In this document: piece after piece, positions 7,491 through 16,663 of the stretch
Layout of the letters: the number at the start of each line of letters is the position of its first letter
Numbering within the stretch: position 1 is the first letter of the stretch
Assembly (NCBI GenBank): GCA_003648395.1
Contig: QMPB01000004.1
Location: 1 to 28,037 of the forward strand
From: Bacteroidota bacterium
Lineage (GTDB): Bacteria; Bacteroidota; Bacteroidia; Bacteroidales; UBA1556
Direction of reading: 5' to 3'
Length of the DNA: 28,037 bases
Program-made: the position numbers and the translations under genes
The notes under the pieces: generated by a model
What the model was told of the DNA's origin: nothing
Seen by the model: the letters and a program-made list of their open reading frames with translations, nothing else
The model's database searches: none

Positions 7491-10400
7491 ATGTCAGATA
7501 ATAAAGGCAACTTTTTTGTACATAGGCCGATTGTTGCAATGGTAATAGCTATTATAATAGTTATTGTTGGTACAATTAGTCTTATCGGATTGCCAATTGA
7601 GCAATATCCAAACCTAACCCCACCAATAGTGCAAGTTCAAGCTTCGTATACAGGAGCTAATGCACTTAATGTGGAAGAATCAGTTGCAACACCTCTCGAG
7701 CAAGAAATTAATGGTGTTGACAATATGATTTATATGAAATCAACAAATGCCAATGATGGAACAATGAACCTTCAAATTTCTTTTGATGTAGGAACTGATC
7801 CTGATATGAATACAGTATTGGCTCAGAATAGAGTATCAGCAGCTACAGCAAAATTACCATCTGTAGTTACAAAACTGGGCGTAACTACCAAAAAATCGTT
7901 ACCGAGTACCTTAATGTTAATTTCTTTAACTGCTGATAATCCAAATTACGATCAAGACTTTTTAGGAAACTATGCTTTAATAAACATTAAAGACAAACTA
8001 GCTCGTGTAAAAGGGATTGGTGAAGTAAAAATTATGGGAGCATCGGATTATTCAATGCGAATTTGGATAAAGCCCGACAGACTTTCAAAAATGGGATTAA
8101 CAGTAACAGAGCTTATAAACGCAATTAACGCTCAGAATACAATTGTGCCAGGAGGTAAATTTGGTGCAGAACCGGCTCCTGCAGGTACAGAGTTTACATA
8201 TACTGTAAGAATGCCTGAGCGATTTAATTCTCCAGAAACCTTTGGGGAAATTGTAGTAAGGACACTCGACAATGGAATGCAGGTAAAATTAAAAGACGTA
8301 GCAACCATAAATTTAGGTGTAGAAACTTATAATGCTTATACAAGGTTTAATGGTCAGACTTGTGCTGTTATAGGTTTATATCAAGCTCCAGGAGCTAATG
8401 CTGTTGAACTTAAAACTAAGATAATCGAACAAATGGAAATTCTTAAAAAGGATTTCCCAGAAAGTGTAAAATATACGGTTTCCATTGACACTGTTAAGCC
8501 AATTACAGCAGGAATTAAAGATATTGTTGTAACATTAATAATTGCATTACTTCTTGTAGTACTTGTAGTATTTATTTTTATTCAAGATTGGCGTGCCACC
8601 TTAATCCCTACCCTAGCAATACCTGTTTCTTTAATTGGAGCATTTATTTTCTTTCCAATGCTTGGCTTTACCATAAACGTACTTTCGCTTTTGGGCTTAG
8701 TATTAGCAATTGGAATTGTAGTGGATGATGCTATTGTTGTTGTAGAAGCCGTACAAGTGAATATTGCAAAAGGAATGACAGCGAAAGAAGCTACACTTGC
8801 TGCAATGAGAGCAGTAACCGCTCCAGTAATTGCAACAACTTTAGTATTAGTAGCAGTATTTATTCCTGTTGCAGGAATGGCTGGTATTACTGGTTTATTA
8901 TATCAACAATTTGCAATTACTATTGTGGTTTCGGTATTAGTTTCATCGGTAAACGCTTTAACATTAAGTCCAGCACTTTGCTCAATAATGTTGAAAGAGC
9001 CTAAGCCTTATAAAGGTCCTTTGGGTTGGTTTTTCAAGAAATTCAATAAAGGAATGGACAAAACTACCGAATCATATATGAGTTTCACAAATGTAGTTGC
9101 TCGTAAATTAAAGCGTTCAGTTATATTTATAGTAATACTTACTATTGGTGCAGCATTTTTCGGAAAACTTGTTCCTGGAGGATTTATTCCTGAGGAAGAT
9201 ATGGGCTATTTCTTTGTTAATTATCAATTGCCCGATGCCGCTTCAATACAAAGGTCTGATGATGTTGCAAAAAAAGTGGAAGCTATATTAATGAACCATC
9301 CAGATGTACAGTATGTTACTAATGTTACAGGATATTCTATTCTTTCTGGTGCTATGGCATCAAACCAAGGCTTTGCTTTTGCAAGTCTAAAAGATTGGGG
9401 AGATAGAGATAAAACAGCAAAAGAAATTGTAGAAGAAATAAATAAAGCTCTTTTTGTAAATATTAAAGATGCTCAAGCCTTTGCTTTTGGACCACCAGCT
9501 ATTCCTGGTTTGGGAAATGGTTCTGGTTTTAGTATTATGATACAAGATAGAGCAGGAAAAGAACCTCAGTATTTATCCGAAAATTTAGTGAAATTCATTC
9601 AAGCAGCCAATGCTAGACCCGAAATAGGAAGAGCCTTTTCTACATTCCAAGCAAGTGTACCACAAAGGTATATGGATGTAAATAAAGAAAAAGCCTTGAA
9701 AATGGGCGTAAATCTTAATGATTTATATACTACCGTAGGTGCATTTATGGGAGGAGCTTATGTAAACGATTTTACTCGATTTGGCAGAATGTATAAAACA
9801 TACCTTCAAGCGGAACCACAGTATAGAAGTAAAGAAAGCGACATAAATAATTTCTTCATTAAAAACAGGAATGGAGATATGGTTCCACTGGCAACTTTAG
9901 TTAATATAAAGCCGGTTACAGGTCCCGAATATACTACAAGATTTAATTTGTATCGTTCGGCAGAAGTAACTGGCGCTCCAGCTCCTGGTTATACTTCCAC
10001 TGAAGCAATGGATGCTCTTGAAGAGGTAGCGGCAGAGGTTTTGCCACCAGATATGGGATATTCTTGGAACGCAATGTCTTTCCAAGAAAAGAAAGCATCG
10101 GGTTCACTGGGTGTTATTCTAACTTTCTCGTTGGTATTTGTATTCTTAATTCTTGCAGCACAATACGAAAGTTGGTCATTACCTCTTAGTATTTTGTTAG
10201 GAACTCCATTTGCTATATTCGGAGCTTTTCTTGCACTTTATTTGGGTCGTTTAGGAAGTCCAACATTCGAGAATAATATTTTCGCTCAAGTATCATTTGT
10301 GATGCTTATTGGTATGGCGGCAAAAAATGCTATATTAATTGTTGAGTTCGCCAATGATGAATTCAAAAAAGGGATGAGCTTATTTGACGCTGCAATGGTT

Positions 10401-10664
10401 GCTGCGAAATCAAGATTCAGACCTATTCTAATGACAGCATTCTCTTTTATCTTAGGAGTTTTTCCTTTGGTAATTGCTACAGGTTCTGGAGCAGAATCAA
10501 GAAAAGTAATGGGAATGGCTTTACTTGGCGGCATGTCGCTGGCAACCTTACTAGGAGTATTTATGTATCCAATGCTATTTGTAGCCATTGGCAAATTATT
10601 TAATTACGAAAAGAAAAGAGATTTGCAATTAGCAGAAGAAAAAGATGCTGAAATTTCGAAATAA
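7491..10664 (+). CDS. RND efflux inner-membrane transporter, HAE1 (AcrB-like) family
   Basis: A 1,057-residue, full-length RND pump. It starts with the typical NFFVHRPIVAMVIAIIIVIVG (helix 1, given here only as landmark: RPIVAMV), and has two large periplasmic loops and the 12-helix pattern. The proton-relay residues are present: D412 and D413 in GIVVDDAIVV (helix 4) and K945 in GMAAKNAIL (helix 10). Motif GVTTKKS, the FIQDWRATLIP segment after helix 2 and PGFIPEEDMG-type loop (GGFIPEEDMGYF) are also seen. It exports drugs, detergents or other hydrophobic compounds by proton motive force as a trimer; the substrate range cannot be read from sequence. It is followed after 20 bases by the channel gene. 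Confidence 0.98.
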   Translation: MSDNKGNFFVHRPIVAMVIAIIIVIVGTISLIGLPIEQYPNLTPPIVQVQASYTGANALNVEESVATPLEQEINGVDNMIYMKSTNANDGTMNLQISFDVGTDPDMNTVLAQNRVSAATAKLPSVVTKLGVTTKKSLPSTLMLISLTADNPNYDQDFLGNYALINIKDKLARVKGIGEVKIMGASDYSMRIWIKPDRLSKMGLTVTELINAINAQNTIVPGGKFGAEPAPAGTEFTYTVRMPERFNSPETFGEIVVRTLDNGMQVKLKDVATINLGVETYNAYTRFNGQTCAVIGLYQAPGANAVELKTKIIEQMEILKKDFPESVKYTVSIDTVKPITAGIKDIVVTLIIALLLVVLVVFIFIQDWRATLIPTLAIPVSLIGAFIFFPMLGFTINVLSLLGLVLAIGIVVDDAIVVVEAVQVNIAKGMTAKEATLAAMRAVTAPVIATTLVLVAVFIPVAGMAGITGLLYQQFAITIVVSVLVSSVNALTLSPALCSIMLKEPKPYKGPLGWFFKKFNKGMDKTTESYMSFTNVVARKLKRSVIFIVILTIGAAFFGKLVPGGFIPEEDMGYFFVNYQLPDAASIQRSDDVAKKVEAILMNHPDVQYVTNVTGYSILSGAMASNQGFAFASLKDWGDRDKTAKEIVEEINKALFVNIKDAQAFAFGPPAIPGLGNGSGFSIMIQDRAGKEPQYLSENLVKFIQAANARPEIGRAFSTFQASVPQRYMDVNKEKALKMGVNLNDLYTTVGAFMGGAYVNDFTRFGRMYKTYLQAEPQYRSKESDINNFFIKNRNGDMVPLATLVNIKPVTGPEYTTRFNLYRSAEVTGAPAPGYTSTEAMDALEEVAAEVLPPDMGYSWNAMSFQEKKASGSLGVILTFSLVFVFLILAAQYESWSLPLSILLGTPFAIFGAFLALYLGRLGSPTFENNIFAQVSFVMLIGMAAKNAILIVEFANDEFKKGMSLFDAAMVAAKSRFRPILMTAFSFILGVFPLVIATGSGAESRKVMGMALLGGMSLATLLGVFMYPMLFVAIGKLFNYEKKRDLQLAEEKDAEISK

Positions 10665-10684
10665 AAATATTTAAAGATAATAAT

Positions 10685-12103
10685 ATGAAAAAAATATACG
10701 GACTTGCAATACTTCTATTAGCAATAACTAGCTGTGTGGGACCAAAATATGTAGAACCTAAGATTGACATAGAGGAAACCTATGAGCAATATATGCGCGA
10801 CACTTTAGTATCAAATAACGATACAATTATTAATCTCCGCTGGTGGGACTTTATAAAAGAGCCAGGCTTGGACACGCTGATAAAACACGCATTGGTATAT
10901 AACAAAGATGTGCTAAAGGCGGCTTCGCGTATAGAGCAGTCTAGAGCAATATCAGGAATGGTAAGTGCTGATCAATATCCTGGTTTTAACCTTCAAGCTG
11001 GAGCATCAAAAGGTGCATCAGGAGATTTCGGGAATCATAGTTTGAGTGCAGGAATTGGCATGAGTTGGGAATTAGTGTTTTGGGGAAGATACAGAGCCGC
11101 TACAGAAGGTGCAAAAGCTGAACTTCTTGCATCAGAATACGGACTTCGAAGTATACAAATAAGCTTAATATCAAGCGTAACAAATAACTACGTCATGTTT
11201 TTAGACTTAAAAAACAGACTTGAAATTTCCGAAAAAACTCTTGGTTCAAGAGATAGCGCTTTACTAATTATACAAGCTAAATATGACGGTGGAATAATTC
11301 CAGAGATAGATTTGAATCAAGCACAAATTAATCAAGCAATAGCAGCCGGATCAGTTCCAAAATACAGAAGACAACTAGCAATTACTGAAACTGCATTAGC
11401 AGTTCTTATAGGCGAGCACCCAAAAAGTATTATTACAGATGAAGAACAAATTGATAGTTTAAATTTTGGCACTGATATTCCTTATGGAATCCCTTCATTA
11501 TTACTATTGCGCCGCCCAGATATACTTGCTAGCAGGGAAATATACCATGCTAATTTTAAGCAAATAAATGTAGCGGTAGCACAACGCTTCCCTTCAATAA
11601 GTATTACTGGCATGTTTGGTGGATCAAGTATGGCATTATCATCATTTACTGGTTCGGGAATGGCTTGGAGTGCCGGTGCAAACTTATTGGGTCCTCTTTT
11701 TGATTTCGGTAAGAATAAAAGACGAGTTGAGGCAGCAAGAGCACAAGCAGAAGAGGCTCTATTTAACTACGAATATACTGTAAATCAATCATTCAAAGAA
11801 GTAGAAGATGCTTTGATAAGCATTCAAACATTAAAGCTTGAATTGAAAGCCAAACAAAGCGAAGTAGCCGCAGCAATGAATGCCGAAAGATTATCTAAAA
11901 TGCGTTATGACAAAGGTGTTACCAGCTATTTAGAATTTCTTGATAATCAAAGAACTTCTTTTAATGCACAGCTAGGCTTATCTATTCTTAAGAGACAAAT
12001 AATAGAATCTTATTCTGGACTATATAAAGCCCTTGGTGGTGGATGGTTGTCTGCAGAAGAAGAAGAGAATGCTAAAGAGGCTGACAATAGCGACAATAAA
12101 TAA
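10685..12103 (+). CDS. RND efflux outer-membrane channel (NodT/OprM-like lipoprotein)
   Basis: A 472-residue outer-membrane factor. The signal sequence ends in a lipobox (LLAITSC, lipidated Cys17) followed by VGPKY, which is the characteristic start of the NodT/OprM family. Two repeated TolC-type halves can be seen: the first with the YPGFNLQAGAS segment and LVFWGRYRAATEGAKAE, the second with PDILASREIYHANF, RFPSISITG and GPLFDFGKNKRRVEAARAQ. The end of the second half (KGVTSYLEFLDNQRT) is intact. It forms the trimeric tunnel across the outer membrane and completes the pump encoded by the two preceding genes. Transcription should end at the strong hairpin directly downstream. Confidence 0.97.
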   Translation: MKKIYGLAILLLAITSCVGPKYVEPKIDIEETYEQYMRDTLVSNNDTIINLRWWDFIKEPGLDTLIKHALVYNKDVLKAASRIEQSRAISGMVSADQYPGFNLQAGASKGASGDFGNHSLSAGIGMSWELVFWGRYRAATEGAKAELLASEYGLRSIQISLISSVTNNYVMFLDLKNRLEISEKTLGSRDSALLIIQAKYDGGIIPEIDLNQAQINQAIAAGSVPKYRRQLAITETALAVLIGEHPKSIITDEEQIDSLNFGTDIPYGIPSLLLLRRPDILASREIYHANFKQINVAVAQRFPSISITGMFGGSSMALSSFTGSGMAWSAGANLLGPLFDFGKNKRRVEAARAQAEEALFNYEYTVNQSFKEVEDALISIQTLKLELKAKQSEVAAAMNAERLSKMRYDKGVTSYLEFLDNQRTSFNAQLGLSILKRQIIESYSGLYKALGGGWLSAEEEENAKEADNSDNK

Positions 12104-12123
12104 GGGCATTTATTATTAATAAA

Positions 12124-12168
12124 AAAAAGCCTGAAATTTGTATTTAAAATACAAATTTCAGGCTTTTT
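12124..12168. terminator. Strong bidirectional intrinsic terminator
   Basis: A perfect 22-bp inverted repeat centred on 12146, with core AGCCTGAAATTTGTATTT and its reverse complement, flanked by an A run on the left and a T run on the right. It lies between the convergent ends of the efflux channel gene (stop 12103) and the response regulator gene (stop 12179), so it can serve both strands. Confidence 0.93.
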
Positions 12169-12178
12169 CATTTTCTAG

Positions 12179-12850
12179 TTATTCTCCCAAGAGCCCCTTT
12201 TGCTTAACAATTTGCTCCAATTCCTTACGAGTACGAGTACCAAGTTTTGCATTAATATTTTTTCGATGCTGAGTTATTGTATGATAACTTAAAGATAGTT
12301 CATCAGCAATATCTTGACTACTTAATCCTGCAAATACAAGTTTCAGAATACCTTTCTCACGCCTCGTTAAAAAAATATCATAGATAAGTGGGGGCGAAAC
12401 ATTTTCATTATTAATACTATCTTTTGCATACCCTTTAGCAATTGCATTACTTACCTCTTGAGTAAAATAATTATTACCAGAAGACACCATTTCAATAGCT
12501 TCTCGAAGCTCACGAGCTCCAGTATTCTTATGAATATAGCCTAGAGCACCTGCTTTTAACATCTTATCAATATACGAATAATCATCATGCATTGATAAGG
12601 TAAGAATTTTCATATTTGGATATATGCGTATCAAATGTTCGACAAGCTCCTCGCCTCTCATCTCTGGCATACTTATATCTGTTATTAGAATATCTAATTC
12701 TTCATCCTTAATTTTCTCTATGCACTCCCTACCCGAATTTGCAGTACCCACAACTTCTAACCCTTCAGTCTTTCTAATAATTGCTATCAAACCATCTATA
12801 AATAATTGATGATCATCTACAATAAAAATTCTTATACTTTTATCACTCAT
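12179..12850 (-). CDS. LuxR/NarL-type response regulator
   Basis: A 223-residue two-component regulator. The receiver domain (about 5-122) has the acidic pair D12-D13, the phosphoacceptor D58 (LITDISMPEM), the switch serine S86 and K108 (GYIHK). The C-terminal LuxR-type helix-turn-helix (about 160-220) is shown by LTRREKGILKLVFAGLSSQDIADELSLS (landmarks: LTRRE, SSQDIADEL) and SYHTITQHRKNINAKLG. When phosphorylated it should bind DNA and change transcription. It is the last gene of the ddl-nfeD operon, 10 bases after the nfeD stop, and no histidine kinase is encoded in the window, so its partner and targets are unknown. Confidence 0.96.
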   Translation of the reverse strand: MSDKSIRIFIVDDHQLFIDGLIAIIRKTEGLEVVGTANSGRECIEKIKDEELDILITDISMPEMRGEELVEHLIRIYPNMKILTLSMHDDYSYIDKMLKAGALGYIHKNTGARELREAIEMVSSGNNYFTQEVSNAIAKGYAKDSINNENVSPPLIYDIFLTRREKGILKLVFAGLSSQDIADELSLSYHTITQHRKNINAKLGTRTRKELEQIVKQKGLLGE

Positions 12851-12860
12851 ATTTATTCAA

Positions 12861-14198
12861 TTATTTAAGTTCCACTATCAACTGCCCATTCACAAAATCT
12901 ATTATGCGTATTTCAGCGCCTTTATCAATATATGATTGCTTACAAATAGCGTCATATTTTACTCCATCAACATATACTCTCCCCGACGGGCGAAGTATAG
13001 TAGCAGCGGCACCTTCTTTATTTATCATAATACTAAGATCTTTTTCGGTAGAAGTGAAACCTTTAGCAGATTTCATTTCGTTGGCCAAGGACATTCCATA
13101 TTTTGAACTATAAAAAACATGTTTTACAGCAAAGAAAGTGAGCACTATTGAGCCCATTACAGCAATCATTACAACAAATACAGCTTCCATAATAGCAGTA
13201 TAAGTTACCTGCGAAAAGTCTAAAGCTACATTATAAAGTAAGCTAAGGATTAATCCTACTGTTACCATTATAATTCCAGCTACACCTGCTATTCCAAATC
13301 CCGGTATCAGAAAAACTTCCAACAATAAAAGTATTATTCCAATTACAAATATAATTATCTCCCAATTTTCGGCAAGGCCCTCAATATAAAGAGGTGCAAA
13401 ATACATTATTGCAGCAGTAATAGCCGCCAATGATGGTACTCCAAAACCAGGGCTTTGCATCTCAAAATATATTCCCCCCATAATTATCATTATTAATAAA
13501 CCATGAATATATGGGCTTATTAGCCAACCAATAATATGGTCAGTAGTTTTAAGCTCTTGTTTAATAATAACGTAATTCTTAAAACCATACCTCTGCGCAA
13601 CTTCATCCAATGAATTAAGCTCTGCTTCGCAAAAATTATTTTCAATGGCCTCAGAGGTTGTAAATGTTAGCACTTTTCCAGAATCGGAAATATCCTTAAT
13701 ATAAATATCTTGGTCAACCATGGCCTCGGCTATTTTAGGGTTTCTACCACTAACCTCCGCCGTGGAGCGCATTGTGGAACGCATATACGACTGATACTTA
13801 TCCGGCATAGCTTCTGCCGTTTGATTTACCACCGTTGCCGCGCCAATATTAGCCCCAGGAACCATATAAATACTATCGCAAGCAATAGAAATTAACGCAC
13901 CCGCAGATGCAGCATTATTATCAATAAAAACTACAATTGGAATATCTTCTTTAATTATTCTGCTTCTTATAGTATCAGCAGAAACAACCAATCCGCCATA
14001 TGTATTCATATGAATTAGAAAAAGATCTGCATTGATTTTCTTAGCTTCCTCAAAAGCATTATTCATTTTACGAACCACTGGAGGCCCTATTTCTTCGTCA
14101 ATGGCAAAAACATAAACAGTGGATGTATCACCATCACTACTATAAGCAAAGATGCTTATAGTAAAGAATATAGCTGAAATAAGTAATTTAATTCTCAT
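12861..14198 (-). CDS. nfeD: NfeD family membrane-bound serine protease (ClpP class)
   Basis: A 445-residue long-form NfeD protein. Signal/anchor residues 1-20; ClpP-like protease domain about 25-215, with the loop NTYGG (65-69), nucleophile S98 in NNAASAGALIS and a probable catalytic lysine K134 (MPDKYQSYMRS), matching the Ser-Lys dyad of the archaeal homologue PH1510; then four to six membrane helices (about 230-360); and a C-terminal OB-fold NfeD domain (about 385-445) ending PSGRVYVDGVKYDA...IRIIDFVNGQLIVE. These proteases cleave hydrophobic stretches of membrane partners such as stomatin-like proteins. No stomatin gene is next to it here, where many genomes have one. It starts 11 bases after the ddl stop. 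Enzyme class secure; K134 is an inference. Confidence 0.95.
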   Translation of the reverse strand: MRIKLLISAIFFTISIFAYSSDGDTSTVYVFAIDEEIGPPVVRKMNNAFEEAKKINADLFLIHMNTYGGLVVSADTIRSRIIKEDIPIVVFIDNNAASAGALISIACDSIYMVPGANIGAATVVNQTAEAMPDKYQSYMRSTMRSTAEVSGRNPKIAEAMVDQDIYIKDISDSGKVLTFTTSEAIENNFCEAELNSLDEVAQRYGFKNYVIIKQELKTTDHIIGWLISPYIHGLLIMIIMGGIYFEMQSPGFGVPSLAAITAAIMYFAPLYIEGLAENWEIIIFVIGIILLLLEVFLIPGFGIAGVAGIIMVTVGLILSLLYNVALDFSQVTYTAIMEAVFVVMIAVMGSIVLTFFAVKHVFYSSKYGMSLANEMKSAKGFTSTEKDLSIMINKEGAAATILRPSGRVYVDGVKYDAICKQSYIDKGAEIRIIDFVNGQLIVELK

Positions 14199-14209
14199 AA
14201 GTTATCTAT

Positions 14210-15181
14210 TTAAAAAATCTCATCCAAAACAGCACTTACCAATCCCGTATTCGACCAGCCAAATTCTCTAGCCATTTGCGGAACAATACTTTCTTGAGTC
14301 ATTCCAGGAATAGTATTGGCTTCAATAAAAATATAATCATTATCGTCATTAAAAATATAATCTATACGAATTACACCCTTAAAATTTAATTTCTTATATA
14401 TAAAAACGGAAGTAGATTTTATCACATTTGCAATTTCCTCAGGTATTTGAGCTGGAATAATCTCCTCTACCAATGAAGAAGTATATTTAGCCTCAAAATC
14501 AAAAAATTCAGTTTTGGAATGCACCTCGCAAATTGGAAACACAATCATTTCATTGTCTTTTTGCAATAATCCACAAGTAACTTCTCTTCCCTCAAAAAAT
14601 GATTCTATAAGCACCTCTTCGTCTTCGGCAAAGGCTTTTTCAATAGCATAAGCAAGTTCTTCTTTAGCTTTTACCTTTGACATGCCAATGGATGAACCAC
14701 CAGAATTAGGTTTTACAAAACATGGCAATCCTACTTGTTCTAGTATACTATCAATTTCAATATCACCGCCAGCAATAAGATGCACCGATGGCATAGTATT
14801 TACATTTAGCGATTTCATCATATAGTTACAATATGCTTTATTCGAAGCTATTGCCGAAACGGTAAAATCTGATGATGTATAAGGAATATTTAGCATCTGA
14901 AAATATGCCTGTAGTTGACCATTCTCGCCAGGTCGACCATGGATAATTATATAAACGCCATCAAAATTTACTTTAGCTTTACTATCCTTAAATGAAAAAT
15001 CATTTTTATCAATATCAAACTGCTTACCATCTATCTCGCAATACCACCTATCGATACTAATAATTACTTTAAAAGGCTTATATATTGAGGTATCCATATT
15101 TTGTAGAACAAAATCAGCACTACGCATAGAAATAACTTCTTCACCAGAGAAACCTCCACATACAACAGCAATATTTTTCAT
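14210..15181 (-). CDS. ddl: D-alanine--D-alanine ligase
   Basis: A 323-residue ATP-grasp enzyme that joins two D-alanines for peptidoglycan precursors in the cytoplasm. Visible family motifs are CGGFSGEEVISMRSA at the N-terminus, HGRPGENGQLQ (substrate-binding region near residue 81), the ATP-binding FVKPNSGGSSIGMSKV (about 156-171), the segment EVTCGLL and the metal-binding FIEANTIPGMTQESIVPQM near the C-terminus. Length and motifs agree with the Bacteroidota form. It is the first gene of the ddl-nfeD-response regulator operon and is transcribed away from the lipoprotein genes that follow. Confidence 0.97.
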   Translation of the reverse strand: MKNIAVVCGGFSGEEVISMRSADFVLQNMDTSIYKPFKVIISIDRWYCEIDGKQFDIDKNDFSFKDSKAKVNFDGVYIIIHGRPGENGQLQAYFQMLNIPYTSSDFTVSAIASNKAYCNYMMKSLNVNTMPSVHLIAGGDIEIDSILEQVGLPCFVKPNSGGSSIGMSKVKAKEELAYAIEKAFAEDEEVLIESFFEGREVTCGLLQKDNEMIVFPICEVHSKTEFFDFEAKYTSSLVEEIIPAQIPEEIANVIKSTSVFIYKKLNFKGVIRIDYIFNDDNDYIFIEANTIPGMTQESIVPQMAREFGWSNTGLVSAVLDEIF

Positions 15182-15387
15182 GTAAAAATCTTTACTTTAA
15201 TACTATTAGACAAATAAATTCACTTGCTAAAATAAGTAAAAATATAATTGACAAAACAGATAATCTATTTAATAATAACCAGATTATACACAATATATAA
15301 ATTAGGGAATTATTAACCTCATTTATTAGGATTACCTATCGATAAGCTCCATAATAATGATTTAAAAACAAGAACCAATAAAAATAT
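15182..15387. other. Divergent intergenic region between ddl and a lipoprotein gene
   Basis: Very AT-rich and without a credible ORF. It must hold the ddl promoter; the best minus-strand candidate (TTTATTTG, plus-strand about 15210-15217) is off consensus. No riboswitch or RNA gene was recognised. Confidence 0.5.
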
Positions 15388-15395
15388 TATCTTTG
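15388..15395 (+). promoter_or_regulatory. Putative -7 box for the first small lipoprotein gene
   Basis: TATCTTTG matches TAnnTTTG and ends 24 bases before the ATG at 15420. Confidence 0.55.
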
Positions 15396-15419
15396 TATTC
15401 ATATTAACAAAGAAAAACT

Positions 15420-15983
15420 ATGAGCAGGGCTTTTATTACTTTTTTGCTATTTCCCATATTTCTATCAGCATGTACTGCTGTTGAGTTTGAAGAAGTAAAA
15501 CCAAAATCAGGCAAAGAATATAGCGAGTTTCCAAAGGAGTTTATTGGTGAGTATTATGACATTAAAGACAAGGATACTTTAAAGATAACTAAAGAAAGCT
15601 TTTTGTATGGCGATAAAAATAGCAAGTTTCACCTAACGGGCAATTTAAGGCAAGATAGTAACCCTAGCATGGTATTAAAAAAGATAGATGATCTCTATAT
15701 CCTAAACCTAATGTCGATAAAGGATAAGAGTTGGACTATAATTCCTTTCCAAAAAACAGGCAAAAATATAAGTGTTTATTATATAAGTATGGAGAATGAT
15801 TCGCTTACTAAAGATGTGGCAAATGAATACACTGAGGAAAGATTAAAACTTTTGGAATCAATTACTGCTGTTGATATAAATACTGACTCAACAAAATTCA
15901 CTGTAAATCCTAACGACAAAGAGTTTAAATTAATGATTAAGAATGGGTTCTTTGAAAAGATATTGGTTTTTGCTCCTTTATAA
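15420..15983 (+). CDS. Lipoprotein of unknown function
   Basis: A 187-residue protein that I do not recognise. Residues 1-18 are a lipoprotein signal with lipobox LSAC (lipidated Cys18). The mature part is hydrophilic, with alternating charged beta-type stretches such as GEYYDIKDKDTLKITKESFLYG (landmark: EFIGEYYD near residue 40), a pattern common in Bacteroidota lipoproteins that describe a small beta-sandwich or lipocalin-like fold. This fold is an inference only. It has its own promoter box and is followed after 58 bases by a second short lipoprotein gene with another box, so the two may be expressed separately. Confidence 0.75.
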   Translation: MSRAFITFLLFPIFLSACTAVEFEEVKPKSGKEYSEFPKEFIGEYYDIKDKDTLKITKESFLYGDKNSKFHLTGNLRQDSNPSMVLKKIDDLYILNLMSIKDKSWTIIPFQKTGKNISVYYISMENDSLTKDVANEYTEERLKLLESITAVDINTDSTKFTVNPNDKEFKLMIKNGFFEKILVFAPL

Positions 15984-16008
15984 ATTTGCATCAAAACTCT
16001 ATTATTAC

Positions 16009-16016
16009 TATCTTTG
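16009..16016 (+). promoter_or_regulatory. Putative -7 box for the second small lipoprotein gene
   Basis: TATCTTTG, identical to the box at 15388, ends 25 bases before the GTG start at 16042. Confidence 0.5.
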
Positions 16017-16041
16017 TTCAATAATTTAAAACTCAATAATT

Positions 16042-16515
16042 GTGAAATTATTTCAAATATTTCTTCTAAGTTTATTAATAGCATTAAGCTCCTGCACCGA
16101 AAAGGATGATAATACAATTGTAGACTTTGCCACAGAGCTAAGGCAGAACGACGAAATAATTGTAACTAACGAAAATACTTTTTTTCTCACCTCATATTTA
16201 TGGCGCGATTTTATGCCCATAGCAGAAGAAAATGGCAGCACACTGATGTGCGTAGTTCACCTAATAGAGCAGGATAGCCTTAATATTCCAAATTCGCTAG
16301 AACTTAGGAAGATTTATATTATAAATGGAAATAATGTTTGGTATTCTGATATTGAAGGCATTACTAAGGAAAACACCTATAAAATTAGAGGTGGCGTAGG
16401 TGGAGGCCCAAAATGGGGTCCAAATATTAAAGTTGACGTTATATGTGAATTTACTATCGAAGAAAAAATCTATAAAATTCTTTTGAAATCACAAAAAATA
16501 GAAGCTACTTATTAG
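16042..16515 (+). CDS. Lipoprotein of unknown function, GTG start
   Basis: A 157-residue protein. The GTG start is chosen because an in-frame TAA lies at 16027-16029, the next ATG falls well inside the protein, and the GTG directly begins a lipoprotein signal (MKLFQIFLLSLLIALSSC, lipidated Cys18). The mature part is short and acidic, with a glycine-rich turn GGVGGGPKWGP near residue 119. No known domain was recognised. It may be a late duplicate or neighbour of the preceding lipoprotein gene, but the two share no clear sequence similarity outside the signal peptide. Confidence 0.75.
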   Translation: MKLFQIFLLSLLIALSSCTEKDDNTIVDFATELRQNDEIIVTNENTFFLTSYLWRDFMPIAEENGSTLMCVVHLIEQDSLNIPNSLELRKIYIINGNNVWYSDIEGITKENTYKIRGGVGGGPKWGPNIKVDVICEFTIEEKIYKILLKSQKIEATY

Positions 16516-16595
16516 TTTATCTATAATATCATAAACAACCTATTCTATAGGCAATAGCTCTCATAAAAAAACATTTTATCAAAGCAATAAAATCT

Positions 16596-16603
16596 TACTT
16601 TTG
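16596..16603 (+). promoter_or_regulatory. Putative promoter of the PASTA-T9SS-rluD-lgt operon
   Basis: TACTTTTG matches TAnnTTTG, 60 bases before the ATG at 16664; this implies a longer 5' leader than for the neighbouring genes. Confidence 0.45.
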
Positions 16604-16663
16604 AAGTTAGAAAATAGTGAATACGATTGTTTTTTCTATTCTATAATAAACACAATATAAAAC

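Noticed and set aside
10286..10594. 102-codon minus-strand ORF
   Set aside because: Lies entirely antisense to the conserved end of the RND pump gene and has no family features; a shadow frame.
12179..12850. Response regulator as the local controller of the efflux operon
   Set aside because: It is convergent with the pump genes, separated by a strong terminator, and belongs to the ddl-nfeD operon; adjacency alone is not evidence.
16539..16551. Small hairpin CCTAT/ATAGG as terminator after the second lipoprotein gene
   Set aside because: Only 5 bp with a 3-base loop and no T run after it.
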